The translations under genes were made by a program, and so were the position numbers. Below the pieces are notes generated by a model. That model saw nothing but the letters and a program-made list of their open reading frames with translations, had not been told where the DNA came from and did no database searches. 64,000 nucleotides of DNA. Origin: Actinophytocola sp036378875 (GTDB lineage Bacteria; Actinomycetota; Actinomycetes; Mycobacteriales; Pseudonocardiaceae). The stretch lies in the NCBI RefSeq assembly GCF_036378875.1, contig NZ_DASUVO010000130.1, forward strand, positions 195,844-259,843. Reading direction: 5' to 3'. Below, one piece after another: positions 34,549 through 42,686 of this stretch (position 1 is its first letter; the number at the start of each line of letters is the position of its first letter).

Positions 34549-35867
34549 CGCCACCGGTCGTCACCGGCTACCGAGTCGTCCCGGTCGCGGGCCGCGACAG
34601 CATGCTGCTCAACCTGAGCGGCGCGCACGGCCCGTTCTTCACCAGGAACCTGCTGATCCTCACCGACTCCGACGGCCGGACCGGAGTCGGTGAGGTGCCC
34701 GGCGGGCCCGCGATCACCGACACGCTCACCGAGTCCCGCGACCTGGTCGTCGGCGCCCCGGTGAGCACGCACCACGCGGTACTCGCCGCGGTCCAGGAAC
34801 GCTTCGGTGTCCGCGACTCCGGCGGCCGCGGCCAGCAGACCTTCGACCTGCGGGTGGCCGTGCACGCCCGCACCGCCATCGAAGCCGCCATGCTGGACCT
34901 GCTCGGCCAGTTCCTGGAGGTGCCGGTCGCCGCGCTGCTCGGCGAAGGCCAGCAACGCGAGCGGGTGCGGGCGCTCGGCTACCTGTTCTTCGTCGGCGAC
35001 CGCACCAGGACCGACCTGGACTACCGAACCGGCGACGGGGACGGCTGGTTCGCCGTCCGGGACCGCGAGGCCCTCGACCCGGCCGGCATCGTCGCCCAAG
35101 CCGAAGCCGCGCAGGAGCGGTACGGGTTCACCGACTTCAAACTGAAGGGCGGTGTGCTGCCCGGACCGGACGAGGTCGACGTCATGCGTGCCCTGTCCGA
35201 CCGGTTTCCCTCGGCGGACCTGACACTTGACCCCAACGGTGGCTGGCTTCTGGCCGACGCCGTCCGCCACGGCCGCGCCCTGCGGCACGTGCTCGCCTAC
35301 GCCGAGGACCCGTGCGGCGCCGAGGAGGGTTACTCCGGGCGGGAAACCCTCGCCGAGTTCCGACGCGCCACCGGCCTGCGGACCGCGACCAACATGGTCG
35401 CCACGGACTGGCGGCAGCTCGGCCACGCCGTGCGCCAGTCCGCCGTCGACATCCCCCTGGCCGACCCGCACTTCTGGACCATGCAGGGGTCGGTGCGGGT
35501 GGCGCAGCTGTGCGAGGCGTGGGGCCTGACGTGGGGTTCGCACTCGAACAACCACTTCGACGTGTCACTCGCCATGTTCACCCATGTGGCGGCCGCCGCC
35601 CCCGGCGACATCACCGCCATCGACACCCACTGGATCTGGCAGGACGGCCAGCGGCTGACCACCGACCCGATCCCGCTGGTCGACGGGCACCTGACCGTGC
35701 CGGCCGCGCCGGGACTGGGTGTCACCGTCGACCTGGAACAGGTCGAGGCCGCGCACGAGCTGTACATGAAGGCCGCGCTGGGCGCCCGCGACGACACCGT
35801 CGCCATGCGGTACCTCGTGCCCGGCTGGCGGTTCGACCCGAAACGTCCCGCGTTGGAGACCAGGTGA
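34545..35867 (+). CDS. gudD: D-glucarate dehydratase
   Basis: 440 residues, full length and close to the E. coli enzyme in sequence: GGRGQQTFDLRVAVHARTAI, LGYLFFVGDR, FTDFKLKGGVLPGPDE (K-x-K), LDPNGGW, YAEDPCGAEEGYSGRE, ATNMVATDWRQLGHA, IPLADPHFWTMQGSVRVAQ, WGSHSNNHFDVSLAMFTHV and THWIWQDGQRL. Converts glucarate to 5-keto-4-deoxyglucarate. GTG start overlaps the ALDH stop as GTGA; its own stop overlaps the next gene in the same way. Confidence 0.96.
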   Translation: MTPPVVTGYRVVPVAGRDSMLLNLSGAHGPFFTRNLLILTDSDGRTGVGEVPGGPAITDTLTESRDLVVGAPVSTHHAVLAAVQERFGVRDSGGRGQQTFDLRVAVHARTAIEAAMLDLLGQFLEVPVAALLGEGQQRERVRALGYLFFVGDRTRTDLDYRTGDGDGWFAVRDREALDPAGIVAQAEAAQERYGFTDFKLKGGVLPGPDEVDVMRALSDRFPSADLTLDPNGGWLLADAVRHGRALRHVLAYAEDPCGAEEGYSGRETLAEFRRATGLRTATNMVATDWRQLGHAVRQSAVDIPLADPHFWTMQGSVRVAQLCEAWGLTWGSHSNNHFDVSLAMFTHVAAAAPGDITAIDTHWIWQDGQRLTTDPIPLVDGHLTVPAAPGLGVTVDLEQVEAAHELYMKAALGARDDTVAMRYLVPGWRFDPKRPALETR

Positions 35868-36760
35868 CCGTTTTCCAGGTGTGTCCGTTGCTCCCATCCT
35901 TGGAGGAAGCACTCCGCACGAACTACAAGGTCGTGGACGTCCCGTCCGACGACGTGGTCGCGACCGTCACCTCGTCGCGTTACGGCGTGACCAACGAGCA
36001 GATCGACGCCTTGCCGGCGCTGAAAGCCATCGTCCACTTCGGTGTCGGCTACGAGACCACCGATGTCGCCTACGCCCGGTCCCGTGGGATCGTCGTGAGC
36101 AACACCCCGGACGTGCTCACCGACTGCGTGGCCGACCTGGCCGTCGGCGGGCTGATCGACGTGCTGCGCCGGCTGTCCGCCGCGGAGCGGTTCGTCCGCC
36201 GCGGCGACTGGCTGTCCGGGCAGTTCCCGCTGGCCACGAAGGTCACGGGCAAACGGATCGGCATCCTCGGGCTTGGCCGGATCGGCCGGGCCATCGCGCA
36301 CCGGCTCGCCGCGTTCGACACCACGATCAGCTACCACTCCCGCAACCCGGTGCCCGACGTGCCCTACACCTACGCCGACTCCCCGACAGCCCTCGCCGCA
36401 GCGGTCGACGTGCTGGTCGTGGCGACGTCGGGCGGCCCCGCCACCCAGGGTCTGGTGTCGGCCGACGTGCTGTCCGCGCTGGGCCCGAACGGCTACCTGG
36501 TGAACATCGCGCGCGGCAGCGTCGTCGACGAACCAGCGCTGGTCGCGGCACTGAAAGCCGGCACGATCGCCGGTGCGGCACTCGACGTGTTCGCCGACGA
36601 ACCGAACGTGCCACTGGAGCTGTTGGACCGGGACGACGTGGTGCTGCTGCCCCACATCGCCAGCGCCACCACCGAAACCCGCGAAGCCATGGGCGAGCTG
36701 GCCTTCCGCAACCTGCACCGGTTCATGACCGACGGCACCCTGGTCACCCCCGTGCCCTGA
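35864..36760 (+). CDS. D-isomer-specific 2-hydroxyacid dehydrogenase
   Basis: 298 residues: GVGYETTDVAYARSRGIVV, NTPDVLTDCVADLAVGGLID, NAD motif GILGLGRIGRAIAHRLAAF, catalytic ARGSVVDEPAL, and LLPHIASATTETREAM with the catalytic His. It fits the glyoxylate/hydroxypyruvate reductase-like subgroup. Last gene of the operon; a role in handling tartronate semialdehyde, glyoxylate or a sugar-acid keto form is inference. Confidence 0.9.
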   Translation: MTVFQVCPLLPSLEEALRTNYKVVDVPSDDVVATVTSSRYGVTNEQIDALPALKAIVHFGVGYETTDVAYARSRGIVVSNTPDVLTDCVADLAVGGLIDVLRRLSAAERFVRRGDWLSGQFPLATKVTGKRIGILGLGRIGRAIAHRLAAFDTTISYHSRNPVPDVPYTYADSPTALAAAVDVLVVATSGGPATQGLVSADVLSALGPNGYLVNIARGSVVDEPALVAALKAGTIAGAALDVFADEPNVPLELLDRDDVVLLPHIASATTETREAMGELAFRNLHRFMTDGTLVTPVP

Positions 36761-36766
36761 CCCGGG

Positions 36767-36814
36767 TGTCGAAAAGCGCCGATCCCGTTCGTGTAGGTGT
36801 CGACCGACTGTCGA
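36767..36814 (+). promoter_or_regulatory. ECF42-type promoter region with three TGTCGA copies
   Basis: TGTCGA occurs at 36767-36772, 36798-36803 and 36809-36814, all on the plus strand, upstream of the DGPF gene. TGTCGA is the reported -35 motif of ECF42 sigma factors, whose gene follows. Autoregulation of the pair is likely. Confidence 0.6.
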
Positions 36815-36833
36815 ATGCGGAAGGATCGGCACC

Positions 36834-37175
36834 ATGAAGCAGTACCTGCTGAGCATCTACCAGCCGGAGGGCACCCCGCCGCCGGAGGTGCTGGACAGGG
36901 TGATGAAGGAAATCGACGCGCTCCAGCAGGAGATGCGCGCGGCCGGCGCCTGGGTGTTCTCCGGGCCGCTGCACCCGCCGAGCACCGCGACCGTGCTGCG
37001 TGCCAACGACCAGGACGACGTCCTCGTCATCGACGGCCCGTTCGTCGAGGCCAAGGAGTTCCTCGGCGGGTTCGAGATCATCCAGGCCGCCGACCTCGAC
37101 GAGGCACTGGACTGGGGCCGGCGGCTCGCCACGATCGTGAAGGGTCTCGCGGTGGAGGTGCGACCCTTCCAGTGA
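36834..37175 (+). CDS. DGPF-domain (YciI-like) protein, ECF42 partner
   Basis: 113 residues: MKQYLLSIYQPEG opening, VMKEIDALQQEMRAAGAWVF, the DGPF box VIDGPFVEAKEFLGGFEII and EALDWGRRLA. Proteins with the DGPF motif are the genomic partners and main targets of ECF42 sigma factors; their biochemical function is unknown. 19 bases before the sigma gene. Confidence 0.9.
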   Translation: MKQYLLSIYQPEGTPPPEVLDRVMKEIDALQQEMRAAGAWVFSGPLHPPSTATVLRANDQDDVLVIDGPFVEAKEFLGGFEIIQAADLDEALDWGRRLATIVKGLAVEVRPFQ

Positions 37176-37194
37176 CAACGCCCCCGCCGCGCCG

Positions 37195-38385
37195 ATGAAC
37201 GTCGAGGAGATCTTCCGGCGGGAATACGGGCGCGCGGTGGCCGTGCTCGTGCGGACGGTCGGCGACATCGGGCTGGCAGAGGAGTCCGTGCAGGACGCGT
37301 TCGTCGAGGCGGTACGGCGGTGGCCCGAGGACGGGCTGCCGCCGAGCCCCGCCGGCTGGCTGATCACCACCGCCCGCAACCGAGCCGTCGACCGGCTGCG
37401 CCGCGAGTCGACCCGCGAGGAACGCCACCAACAGGCACTGCTGTTGCTGTCCGCGCCATCGACCGCGCCATCGACCGAGCGGTCGGAGGAGGGACCCGTG
37501 CGGGACGACCGGCTGAGGCTGATCTTCACGTGCTGCCACCCGGCACTCGCGCTCGGCGTGCGGGTCGCGCTCACACTGCGGTTGCTCGGCGGCCTGACCA
37601 CGGCGGAGATCGCCCGCGCGTTCCTGGTGCCCGGACCGACCATGGCCCAACGCCTGGTCCGCGCGAAGAACAAGATCCGCGACGCCGGCATCCCGTACCG
37701 GGTCCCGGACGACGCGGACCTGCCGGCCCGGCTGTCGGGTGTGCTCGCGGTCGTGTACCTGATCTTCACCGAGGGCCACCTCCACCGCCCGGACCTGTCG
37801 GCGGAGGCCATCCGGCTCGGCCGCCTGCTCGCCGAGCTGATGCCGGACGAGCCGGAGGTGCTGGGCTTGCTGGCGTTGATGCTGCTCAGCGAGTCCCGCC
37901 GTCCCGCCCGCAACACCGAGACCGGGGAACTGGTGCTGCTGGCCGACCAGGACCGCGCCCGCTGGAACCAGACCATGATCGCCGAGGGTCAGACGCTGGT
38001 GCGGGCGTGCCTGCGCCGCGACCAACCCGGCCCGTACCAGATCCAGGCGGCGATCAACGCGGTCCACAGCGCCGCCCCGTCGACCGTGGAGACGGACTGG
38101 GCGCAGGTGATCGCGCTGTACGACCAGCTGATGGCGGTCGCGCCGACTCCGGTGGTGGCGTTGAACCGGGCCGTCGCGGTGGCGGAGCTGTCCGGCCCGG
38201 CCGAGGCGCTGCCGCTGGTGGACTCGCTCGACCTGGACCGCTACCACCTGTACCACTCGGTCCGCGCCAACCTCCTGCGCCGCCTCGGCCGCGCCTCGGA
38301 AGCGACCGCCGCGTACGAGAAGGCCCTGGCGAAGGCCGCGAACACGGCGGAACGCAACCTGCTGCGCCGGCTGCTCGACCTATAG
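37195..38385 (+). CDS. ECF42-type RNA polymerase sigma factor with long C-terminal extension
   Basis: 396 residues. Sigma2 region: EEIFRREYGRAVAVLVRTVG, EESVQDAFVEAVRRWPEDGLP, GWLITTARNRAVDRLRRE. Sigma4 region: RLIFTCCHPAL, LTLRLLGGLTTAEIARAFLV and AQRLVRAKNKIR. About 200 residues follow with a TPR-like helical pattern (LNRAVAVAELSGPAEALPLV, EATAAYEKALAKA), the hallmark of ECF42, which has no anti-sigma factor and uses this extension for control. It lies with a DGPF gene as is typical. Confidence 0.93.
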   Translation: MNVEEIFRREYGRAVAVLVRTVGDIGLAEESVQDAFVEAVRRWPEDGLPPSPAGWLITTARNRAVDRLRRESTREERHQQALLLLSAPSTAPSTERSEEGPVRDDRLRLIFTCCHPALALGVRVALTLRLLGGLTTAEIARAFLVPGPTMAQRLVRAKNKIRDAGIPYRVPDDADLPARLSGVLAVVYLIFTEGHLHRPDLSAEAIRLGRLLAELMPDEPEVLGLLALMLLSESRRPARNTETGELVLLADQDRARWNQTMIAEGQTLVRACLRRDQPGPYQIQAAINAVHSAAPSTVETDWAQVIALYDQLMAVAPTPVVALNRAVAVAELSGPAEALPLVDSLDLDRYHLYHSVRANLLRRLGRASEATAAYEKALAKAANTAERNLLRRLLDL

Positions 38386-39741
38386 GTCCAGCACGTCACC
38401 GACGAGGTCGACCGCGCTGCGGGACGGGTCGCGGGCCGCGTTGTTGTAGACCTGTTCGGTGGTGTCGATGCTGGTGTGGCCGACGTCGGCCTGGACGTGC
38501 ACCAGCTGAGCGCCTGCCTCGACGGCCGTAGTGACGTAGAAGTGCCGCAGCGCGTGCGGGTGCAGCGGGGTGTCGGCGGACAAGCGGCGCAGCAGCTGCC
38601 AGACAGCCTGCCTGCGGAAACGCTGCCCGCCGCGCGTGACCAGCAGCGGCGAGTCGACCGGCACGGTGCGGCGCGCGGGTGCGGTCCCGGCGTTCCCGTC
38701 ACGTTCCCGCAGGTACTCGGCGAGCGCGTCCTCAGCCGCCTTGTGGAGGTAGACGACGCGGGTCTTGCCGCCCTTGCCGTGCACACGCAGCGCCCGCCGA
38801 CCGCGGGTGACGTGCAGGTCGCCGCGGTTGAGCGCACACAGCTCACTGACCCGCAGCCCGAGCGTGAACAACGCGACGACGGCGGCCGCCCGCGCGGTGT
38901 CCAACGCGCTCGCTCCGCGCCGAGGGGTCCGCGCCGCCGCGAACAACTCCTTGACCTGCGCGGTGGTGAGCACGACCGTGCCGGTGGTGCTGGCCGCGGC
39001 CGCCCCCAACCCGAGCCGGCGACGGTTGAGCGCGGCGGGGTTACCGGCGGCGAGCCCGGTGTCGGCCAGATGGGTGTAGAGGGCTTTGACGGTGGCCAGC
39101 ATGCGGTCGCGCGTGGCGGGGGCGGCGCCCGCGGTGGCAAGGGCGTCCAGCCAGGCCTTGATGTGCATGGAGGTCGCGGCGAGCGGGTCAACGCCACTCG
39201 AGACGCACCACCGGAACCAGTGCAGCTGCCGGAACCGCCCCCGCGCCGCCGGTGGTGGCGCGTGCCTGGCCGCCGTGCCCGCCCCTCCTCGCCGCGTCCC
39301 CTCGCCGGCTGCCCCCGACCGACCATTTTCCCGTCCCGCCTGCCGCCGGACACCTGCGTGATCCACTGATCGCCCGACGTCTTCCTGCCCCGCGCCTGGC
39401 GTCTGGGCCTCCTGCCGTCGCCTCTCGGTTTCGCGTCCCGCTCCCTCGGTGCCCGCCCTTCGCTCGACCGGAAGGGCCCCGACCACCGCCGCGTAGCCGG
39501 CCACCGCTCTCGGCCAGTCGTCAGGCTCCCTTACGGTTTTCGGGGCCCCGTCGTCGGTGGGCAGCCAGTCCCCGATGTCGGCGGCGGTTACGGGTAGGCC
39601 AAGTCCTTCCGCGTAGGTACGCCTCGTGGCGCGGTTTCCGTAGCCACCCAGCCACTCGGCCACCTCTTTCAGCAGCTCAGCCGGCCTGTCAACGCCTGGC
39701 CACGGCCCTTGCGCGGGCCGCGCCACCTCACCTGTCGTCAC
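38380..39741 (-). CDS. Tyrosine recombinase (XerC/D-like integrase)
   Basis: 453 residues from GTG 39741. N-terminal helical part (LLKEVAEWLGGYGNRATRRT), a long low-complexity Gly/Arg/Glu linker (about residues 95-165), a core-binding domain (FRQLHWFRWCVSSGVDPL, RDRMLATVKALYTHLADTGL) and the catalytic domain with Arg in FTLGLRVSELC, Lys in VHGKGGKTR, HPHALRHFYVT, DVGHTSIDTT and the nucleophile Tyr in EQVYNN. All catalytic residues are present. No phage genes lie nearby; it is divergent from a coiled-coil protein with a palindrome between. Substrate site unknown. Confidence 0.9.
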   Translation of the reverse strand: MTTGEVARPAQGPWPGVDRPAELLKEVAEWLGGYGNRATRRTYAEGLGLPVTAADIGDWLPTDDGAPKTVREPDDWPRAVAGYAAVVGALPVERRAGTEGAGRETERRRQEAQTPGAGQEDVGRSVDHAGVRRQAGRENGRSGAAGEGTRRGGAGTAARHAPPPAARGRFRQLHWFRWCVSSGVDPLAATSMHIKAWLDALATAGAAPATRDRMLATVKALYTHLADTGLAAGNPAALNRRRLGLGAAAASTTGTVVLTTAQVKELFAAARTPRRGASALDTARAAAVVALFTLGLRVSELCALNRGDLHVTRGRRALRVHGKGGKTRVVYLHKAAEDALAEYLRERDGNAGTAPARRTVPVDSPLLVTRGGQRFRRQAVWQLLRRLSADTPLHPHALRHFYVTTAVEAGAQLVHVQADVGHTSIDTTEQVYNNAARDPSRSAVDLVGDVLDL

Positions 39742-39753
39742 CCCACTGATCTT

Positions 39754-39779
39754 AGCTACAAAAGAGCTGTTCTGTAGCT
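39754..39779. promoter_or_regulatory. 26-base palindrome between recombinase and coiled-coil genes
   Basis: AGCTACA and TGTAGCT lie 12 bases apart around a central AGCT; 11 of 13 base pairs are complementary. The tract 39745-39850 is clearly AT-rich. It could be an operator for either neighbour or a recombinase core site. Confidence 0.5.
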
Positions 39780-39850
39780 GACCTAGGTTAGAGTTTTGAT
39801 AATCAGAACCTGCCAGTTGGGTTATGTGAACTAATACTAGACTCGGCGGC

Positions 39851-40918
39851 ATGGTCGACGTCGTCGTGGAAATGGTCGAAACCGACTCGCTCTGCGGGTT
39901 CAGTCACTGCCGGGCGCCGCTGCCCGCGCCCGGCCCGCGCGGAGGGCGTCCCTTCGCCTACTGCCCGGACCGGACGTGGCCCGGCGGCAAGACCTGCAAG
40001 CAACTGGCCGCCGCACAGGACGCCCTCACCGAAGCGCTCGGCACCCCGGCGGACACCGGCATCACCGCAGCCACCAATGCCTTCACCGCGGCCGCCCAGC
40101 AACTCGCCGACCCGTTGGGCGAGGTGCTCGCCACCGCGACGGCCCTGCGGGACACGCTCGCCGCCGAACTGAACACCGCCGCCACCCGCGTCGCGGAAGC
40201 TGAGGAGAAGGCCGCCCGGGAACGGGGCCTGCGTCAGTCGGCGGAAGAAGCGACCGTCGCGGCGGAAGCCGAAGCTCGGCGGGCCGCCGAGCAGGCGGCC
40301 GAGGTTGTGCGCGACGCGAGTGTGAAGGTCGAGCGGTTCCGTGCCGAACGCGACGAGGCCGTGGCCGCCGCCGAAACCGCCGCCGAGGCTCGAACGCGGG
40401 CCGAACTCGCCCAGGCCCGCGCCGAAGGCATCGCCGCCACCGAGCAGGAACGGGCCGAGCGGATCGTCCGGGCGGAACGCGCCAACGCGGAGGCATCGGC
40501 CAAAGCCCTCGCCACGGTCACCGAAAAGCTGGCCGCCACCCGAGCCGAACGCGACGCGGCCCGCGCCGCCCTCACCGACTTGCGTGGCGAAATGGACCAA
40601 CGCCGACGAGAAATGGACCAACTCGCCGACGAACTGGCGACAAGCAGGAGCCGGGAGGTCGAACTGGCCACCGAACTCGGCGGACTACGCACCCGAATCG
40701 ACGAACTGACCACCGGCATGGCCGCCCGCGCGAACGAAGTCACCGCTCAACTGGAGCAAGCCCACCAGACGGCGAACAAACTCGCCGCCACAGAGCACGA
40801 TCTCACACGACTTCGTACGACGACCACGGCACTTCGGGACGTCCTGCTCACCCCGAACCTCGCCGGCGACGACCTCCGCAGCCGCCTGCTGGCCGAACTG
40901 CTCGACCCGACCAGCTGA
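39851..40918 (+). CDS. Coiled-coil protein with N-terminal zinc-ribbon-like motif
   Basis: 355 residues. Four cysteines near the N-terminus (C15-x4-C20, then C38-x10-C49 in FAYCPDRTWPGGKTC) look like a zinc ribbon. Residues 60-340 are almost entirely charged and alanine-rich heptad-like helix (EEKAARERGLRQSAEEATVA, EAEARRAAEQAAEVVRDAS), reminiscent of KfrA-type DNA-binding coiled coils. The ATG follows an AT-rich stretch with TACTAG (39834-39839). A DNA-bridging or partition-like role with the divergent recombinase is inference. Confidence 0.75.
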   Translation: MVDVVVEMVETDSLCGFSHCRAPLPAPGPRGGRPFAYCPDRTWPGGKTCKQLAAAQDALTEALGTPADTGITAATNAFTAAAQQLADPLGEVLATATALRDTLAAELNTAATRVAEAEEKAARERGLRQSAEEATVAAEAEARRAAEQAAEVVRDASVKVERFRAERDEAVAAAETAAEARTRAELAQARAEGIAATEQERAERIVRAERANAEASAKALATVTEKLAATRAERDAARAALTDLRGEMDQRRREMDQLADELATSRSREVELATELGGLRTRIDELTTGMAARANEVTAQLEQAHQTANKLAATEHDLTRLRTTTTALRDVLLTPNLAGDDLRSRLLAELLDPTS

Positions 40919-40928
40919 CCGACGCCAG

Positions 40929-41918
40929 TCAGAACAGGTTGAGCACCGTGTAGGCGAGCGCGGCGATGGACGCCGCACCGGGGAACGTCAGCACCCACCC
41001 GATGGCGATGTCCCCGGCGATCGACCAGCGGACCGCCTTGCGGCGCTGGGTCGCGCCGACACCCATGACCGCGGAGGTGACGACGTGGGTCGTGGACACG
41101 GGCGCGGCGAACACGAACGCCGTCAGGTACAGCACCGACGACGCGGACATCTCCGCAGCGAAACCGTGCGCCGGGGTGAGGTGGAAGATGCGCCTGCCGA
41201 GCGTGCGCATGATCCGCAGGCCGCCGGACCAGGTGCCGGCCGCGAGCGCGGTCGCGCACAGCAGGATCACCCAGAACGGCACGTGGTAGTCGTCCTGGTG
41301 GCCGGTGACCACGAGCGCCAGCACGATGACACCCATGCTCTTCTGCGCGTCCTGCAGGCCGTGGCCGAGCGCGAGGCTGGACGCGGACACGATCTGCGCC
41401 CGCCGCAACAGGCGGTTGGCCCGGTGCGGGGTCGATCGGTGGAACGCCCACAGCAGCCCGGTCATCACGAGGTAGCCGATGCCGAACCCGACCAGCGGCG
41501 AGACGATCATCGGGATGACGACCTTGGCGAGCACACCCGACCAGTGCACGGTCGTCGCGGACGCCAGCGCGGCACCCACCATGCCGCCGATCAACGCGTG
41601 CGACGACGAGGACGGCAGCCCGAAGTACCAGGTGGTGATGTTCCACATGATCGCGCCGACGAGGGCGGCGCCGACCACCGCCATGCCGTGCCCGGAATGC
41701 GGTGTGTCGATGATGCCCTTGGCGACGGTGACCGCCACGCCGGTGCCGGCGAGCGCGCCGATGAGGTTCATGACCGCGGCGAGTCCGAGCGCGGCGCGCA
41801 GCGACAGCGCCTTGGTGGAAACGGCACTGGCGACCGCGTTCGCCGCGTCGTGGAACCCGTTGGTGTAGTCGAAGCCCGTCACCAGGGCGATGACGGCGAC
41901 CAGTGCGACCCAGTCCAC
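40929..41918 (-). CDS. Low-affinity inorganic phosphate transporter (Pit)
   Basis: 329 residues, about ten helices, with the Pit/PHO4 repeat signature twice: TGFDYTNGFHDAANAVASAV with VSTKALSLRAAL near the start, and VSTTHVVTSAVMGVGATQRR near the end; GLPSSSSHALIGGMVGAAL lies between. Proton- or cation-coupled uptake of phosphate or metal phosphate. Four bases after the DUF47 gene, the standard pairing. Confidence 0.94.
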   Translation of the reverse strand: MDWVALVAVIALVTGFDYTNGFHDAANAVASAVSTKALSLRAALGLAAVMNLIGALAGTGVAVTVAKGIIDTPHSGHGMAVVGAALVGAIMWNITTWYFGLPSSSSHALIGGMVGAALASATTVHWSGVLAKVVIPMIVSPLVGFGIGYLVMTGLLWAFHRSTPHRANRLLRRAQIVSASSLALGHGLQDAQKSMGVIVLALVVTGHQDDYHVPFWVILLCATALAAGTWSGGLRIMRTLGRRIFHLTPAHGFAAEMSASSVLYLTAFVFAAPVSTTHVVTSAVMGVGATQRRKAVRWSIAGDIAIGWVLTFPGAASIAALAYTVLNLF

Positions 41919-41922
41919 CGCG

Positions 41923-42543
41923 TCAGGACTCTTTCACCGCGATGCTGTGCACGACGTCCGCGACGTGCTCGAAGGCGTCCGCCGCCGACTCGAGCTGGTC
42001 GACGATCTCCTTGAGCTTCATCACGGTCAGCGGGTCGTGGCTGCCGTTGAACAGGAACTGCAGCAGCCGCCGGTAGACCTGGTCCGCCTCGTTCTCCAGC
42101 TCGTTGATCTGCACCCAGAAGTCGGTCAGGTTGCGCAGCGACGCGAGCCGGCCCATGGCGTCCGCGGTCAGCGTGGCGCACTTGTCGAGGATCTCGGCCT
42201 GCATGCGGACGTTGTCGGGCAACGCCTCCGGGTTGTACAGGGTGGTGAGGTCGACGGCGGCGTCCATGTAGTCGACCACGTCGTCGAGCCGGACCGCGAG
42301 CCGGTAGATGTCCTCCCGGTCGAAGGGCGTGATGAACGACCGGTCGAGCTGCTCCACGATCGCGTGGGTGGCGTCGTCACCGGCGTGTTCGGCGGCCCGC
42401 ATGCGTTTCGCCAGCTCAGCGCGCTCCTCGGTGGGTACGGCGACGAACTCCCGCAACACGGCGGTGGCTGTGGCGATGTTGGCGCCGGCCGCGCTGAACA
42501 GGTCGTAGAACCTGGTGTCGCGAGGCTTGAGTCGCAGCCGCAT
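41923..42543 (-). CDS. DUF47/PhoU-like Pit accessory protein
   Basis: 206 residues from ATG 42543 after GGGAGGG. Helical PhoU-like features: RFYDLFSAAGANIATATAVL, EHAGDDATHAIVEQLDRSFI, TPFDREDIYRLAVRLDDVVD and INELENEADQVYRRLL (E-x-x-x-D metal clusters). It regulates or stabilises the Pit transporter encoded next to it. Behind a PHO box. Confidence 0.92.
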   Translation of the reverse strand: MRLRLKPRDTRFYDLFSAAGANIATATAVLREFVAVPTEERAELAKRMRAAEHAGDDATHAIVEQLDRSFITPFDREDIYRLAVRLDDVVDYMDAAVDLTTLYNPEALPDNVRMQAEILDKCATLTADAMGRLASLRNLTDFWVQINELENEADQVYRRLLQFLFNGSHDPLTVMKLKEIVDQLESAADAFEHVADVVHSIAVKES

Positions 42544-42578
42544 CGGTGTGCCCTCCCAGTCGGCGATCTTGGCCAGAA

Positions 42579-42596
42579 TATGAACACCAGATGAAC
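42579..42596 (-). promoter_or_regulatory. PHO box (PhoP-type direct repeat)
   Basis: The minus strand reads GTTCATC, four bases, GTTCATA (42596-42579), two 11-base direct repeat units close to the actinomycete PhoP consensus GTTCACC. It lies 36 bases upstream of the DUF47 start. Phosphate-starvation control of the Pit operon is inferred. Confidence 0.75.
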
Positions 42597-42686
42597 GGAA
42601 GGTCATCGGGTACCACCTTCTTTCGGCGGTATCCGGATAATTGCGGCACTGTCAGCCGCTGAGTTGGATGGCCAGCGAGGGGCCGA

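Noticed and set aside
40915..40932. CTGAC/GTCAG hairpin between convergent coiled-coil and Pit genes
   Set aside because: Five-bp stem with no T run; too weak to call a terminator.
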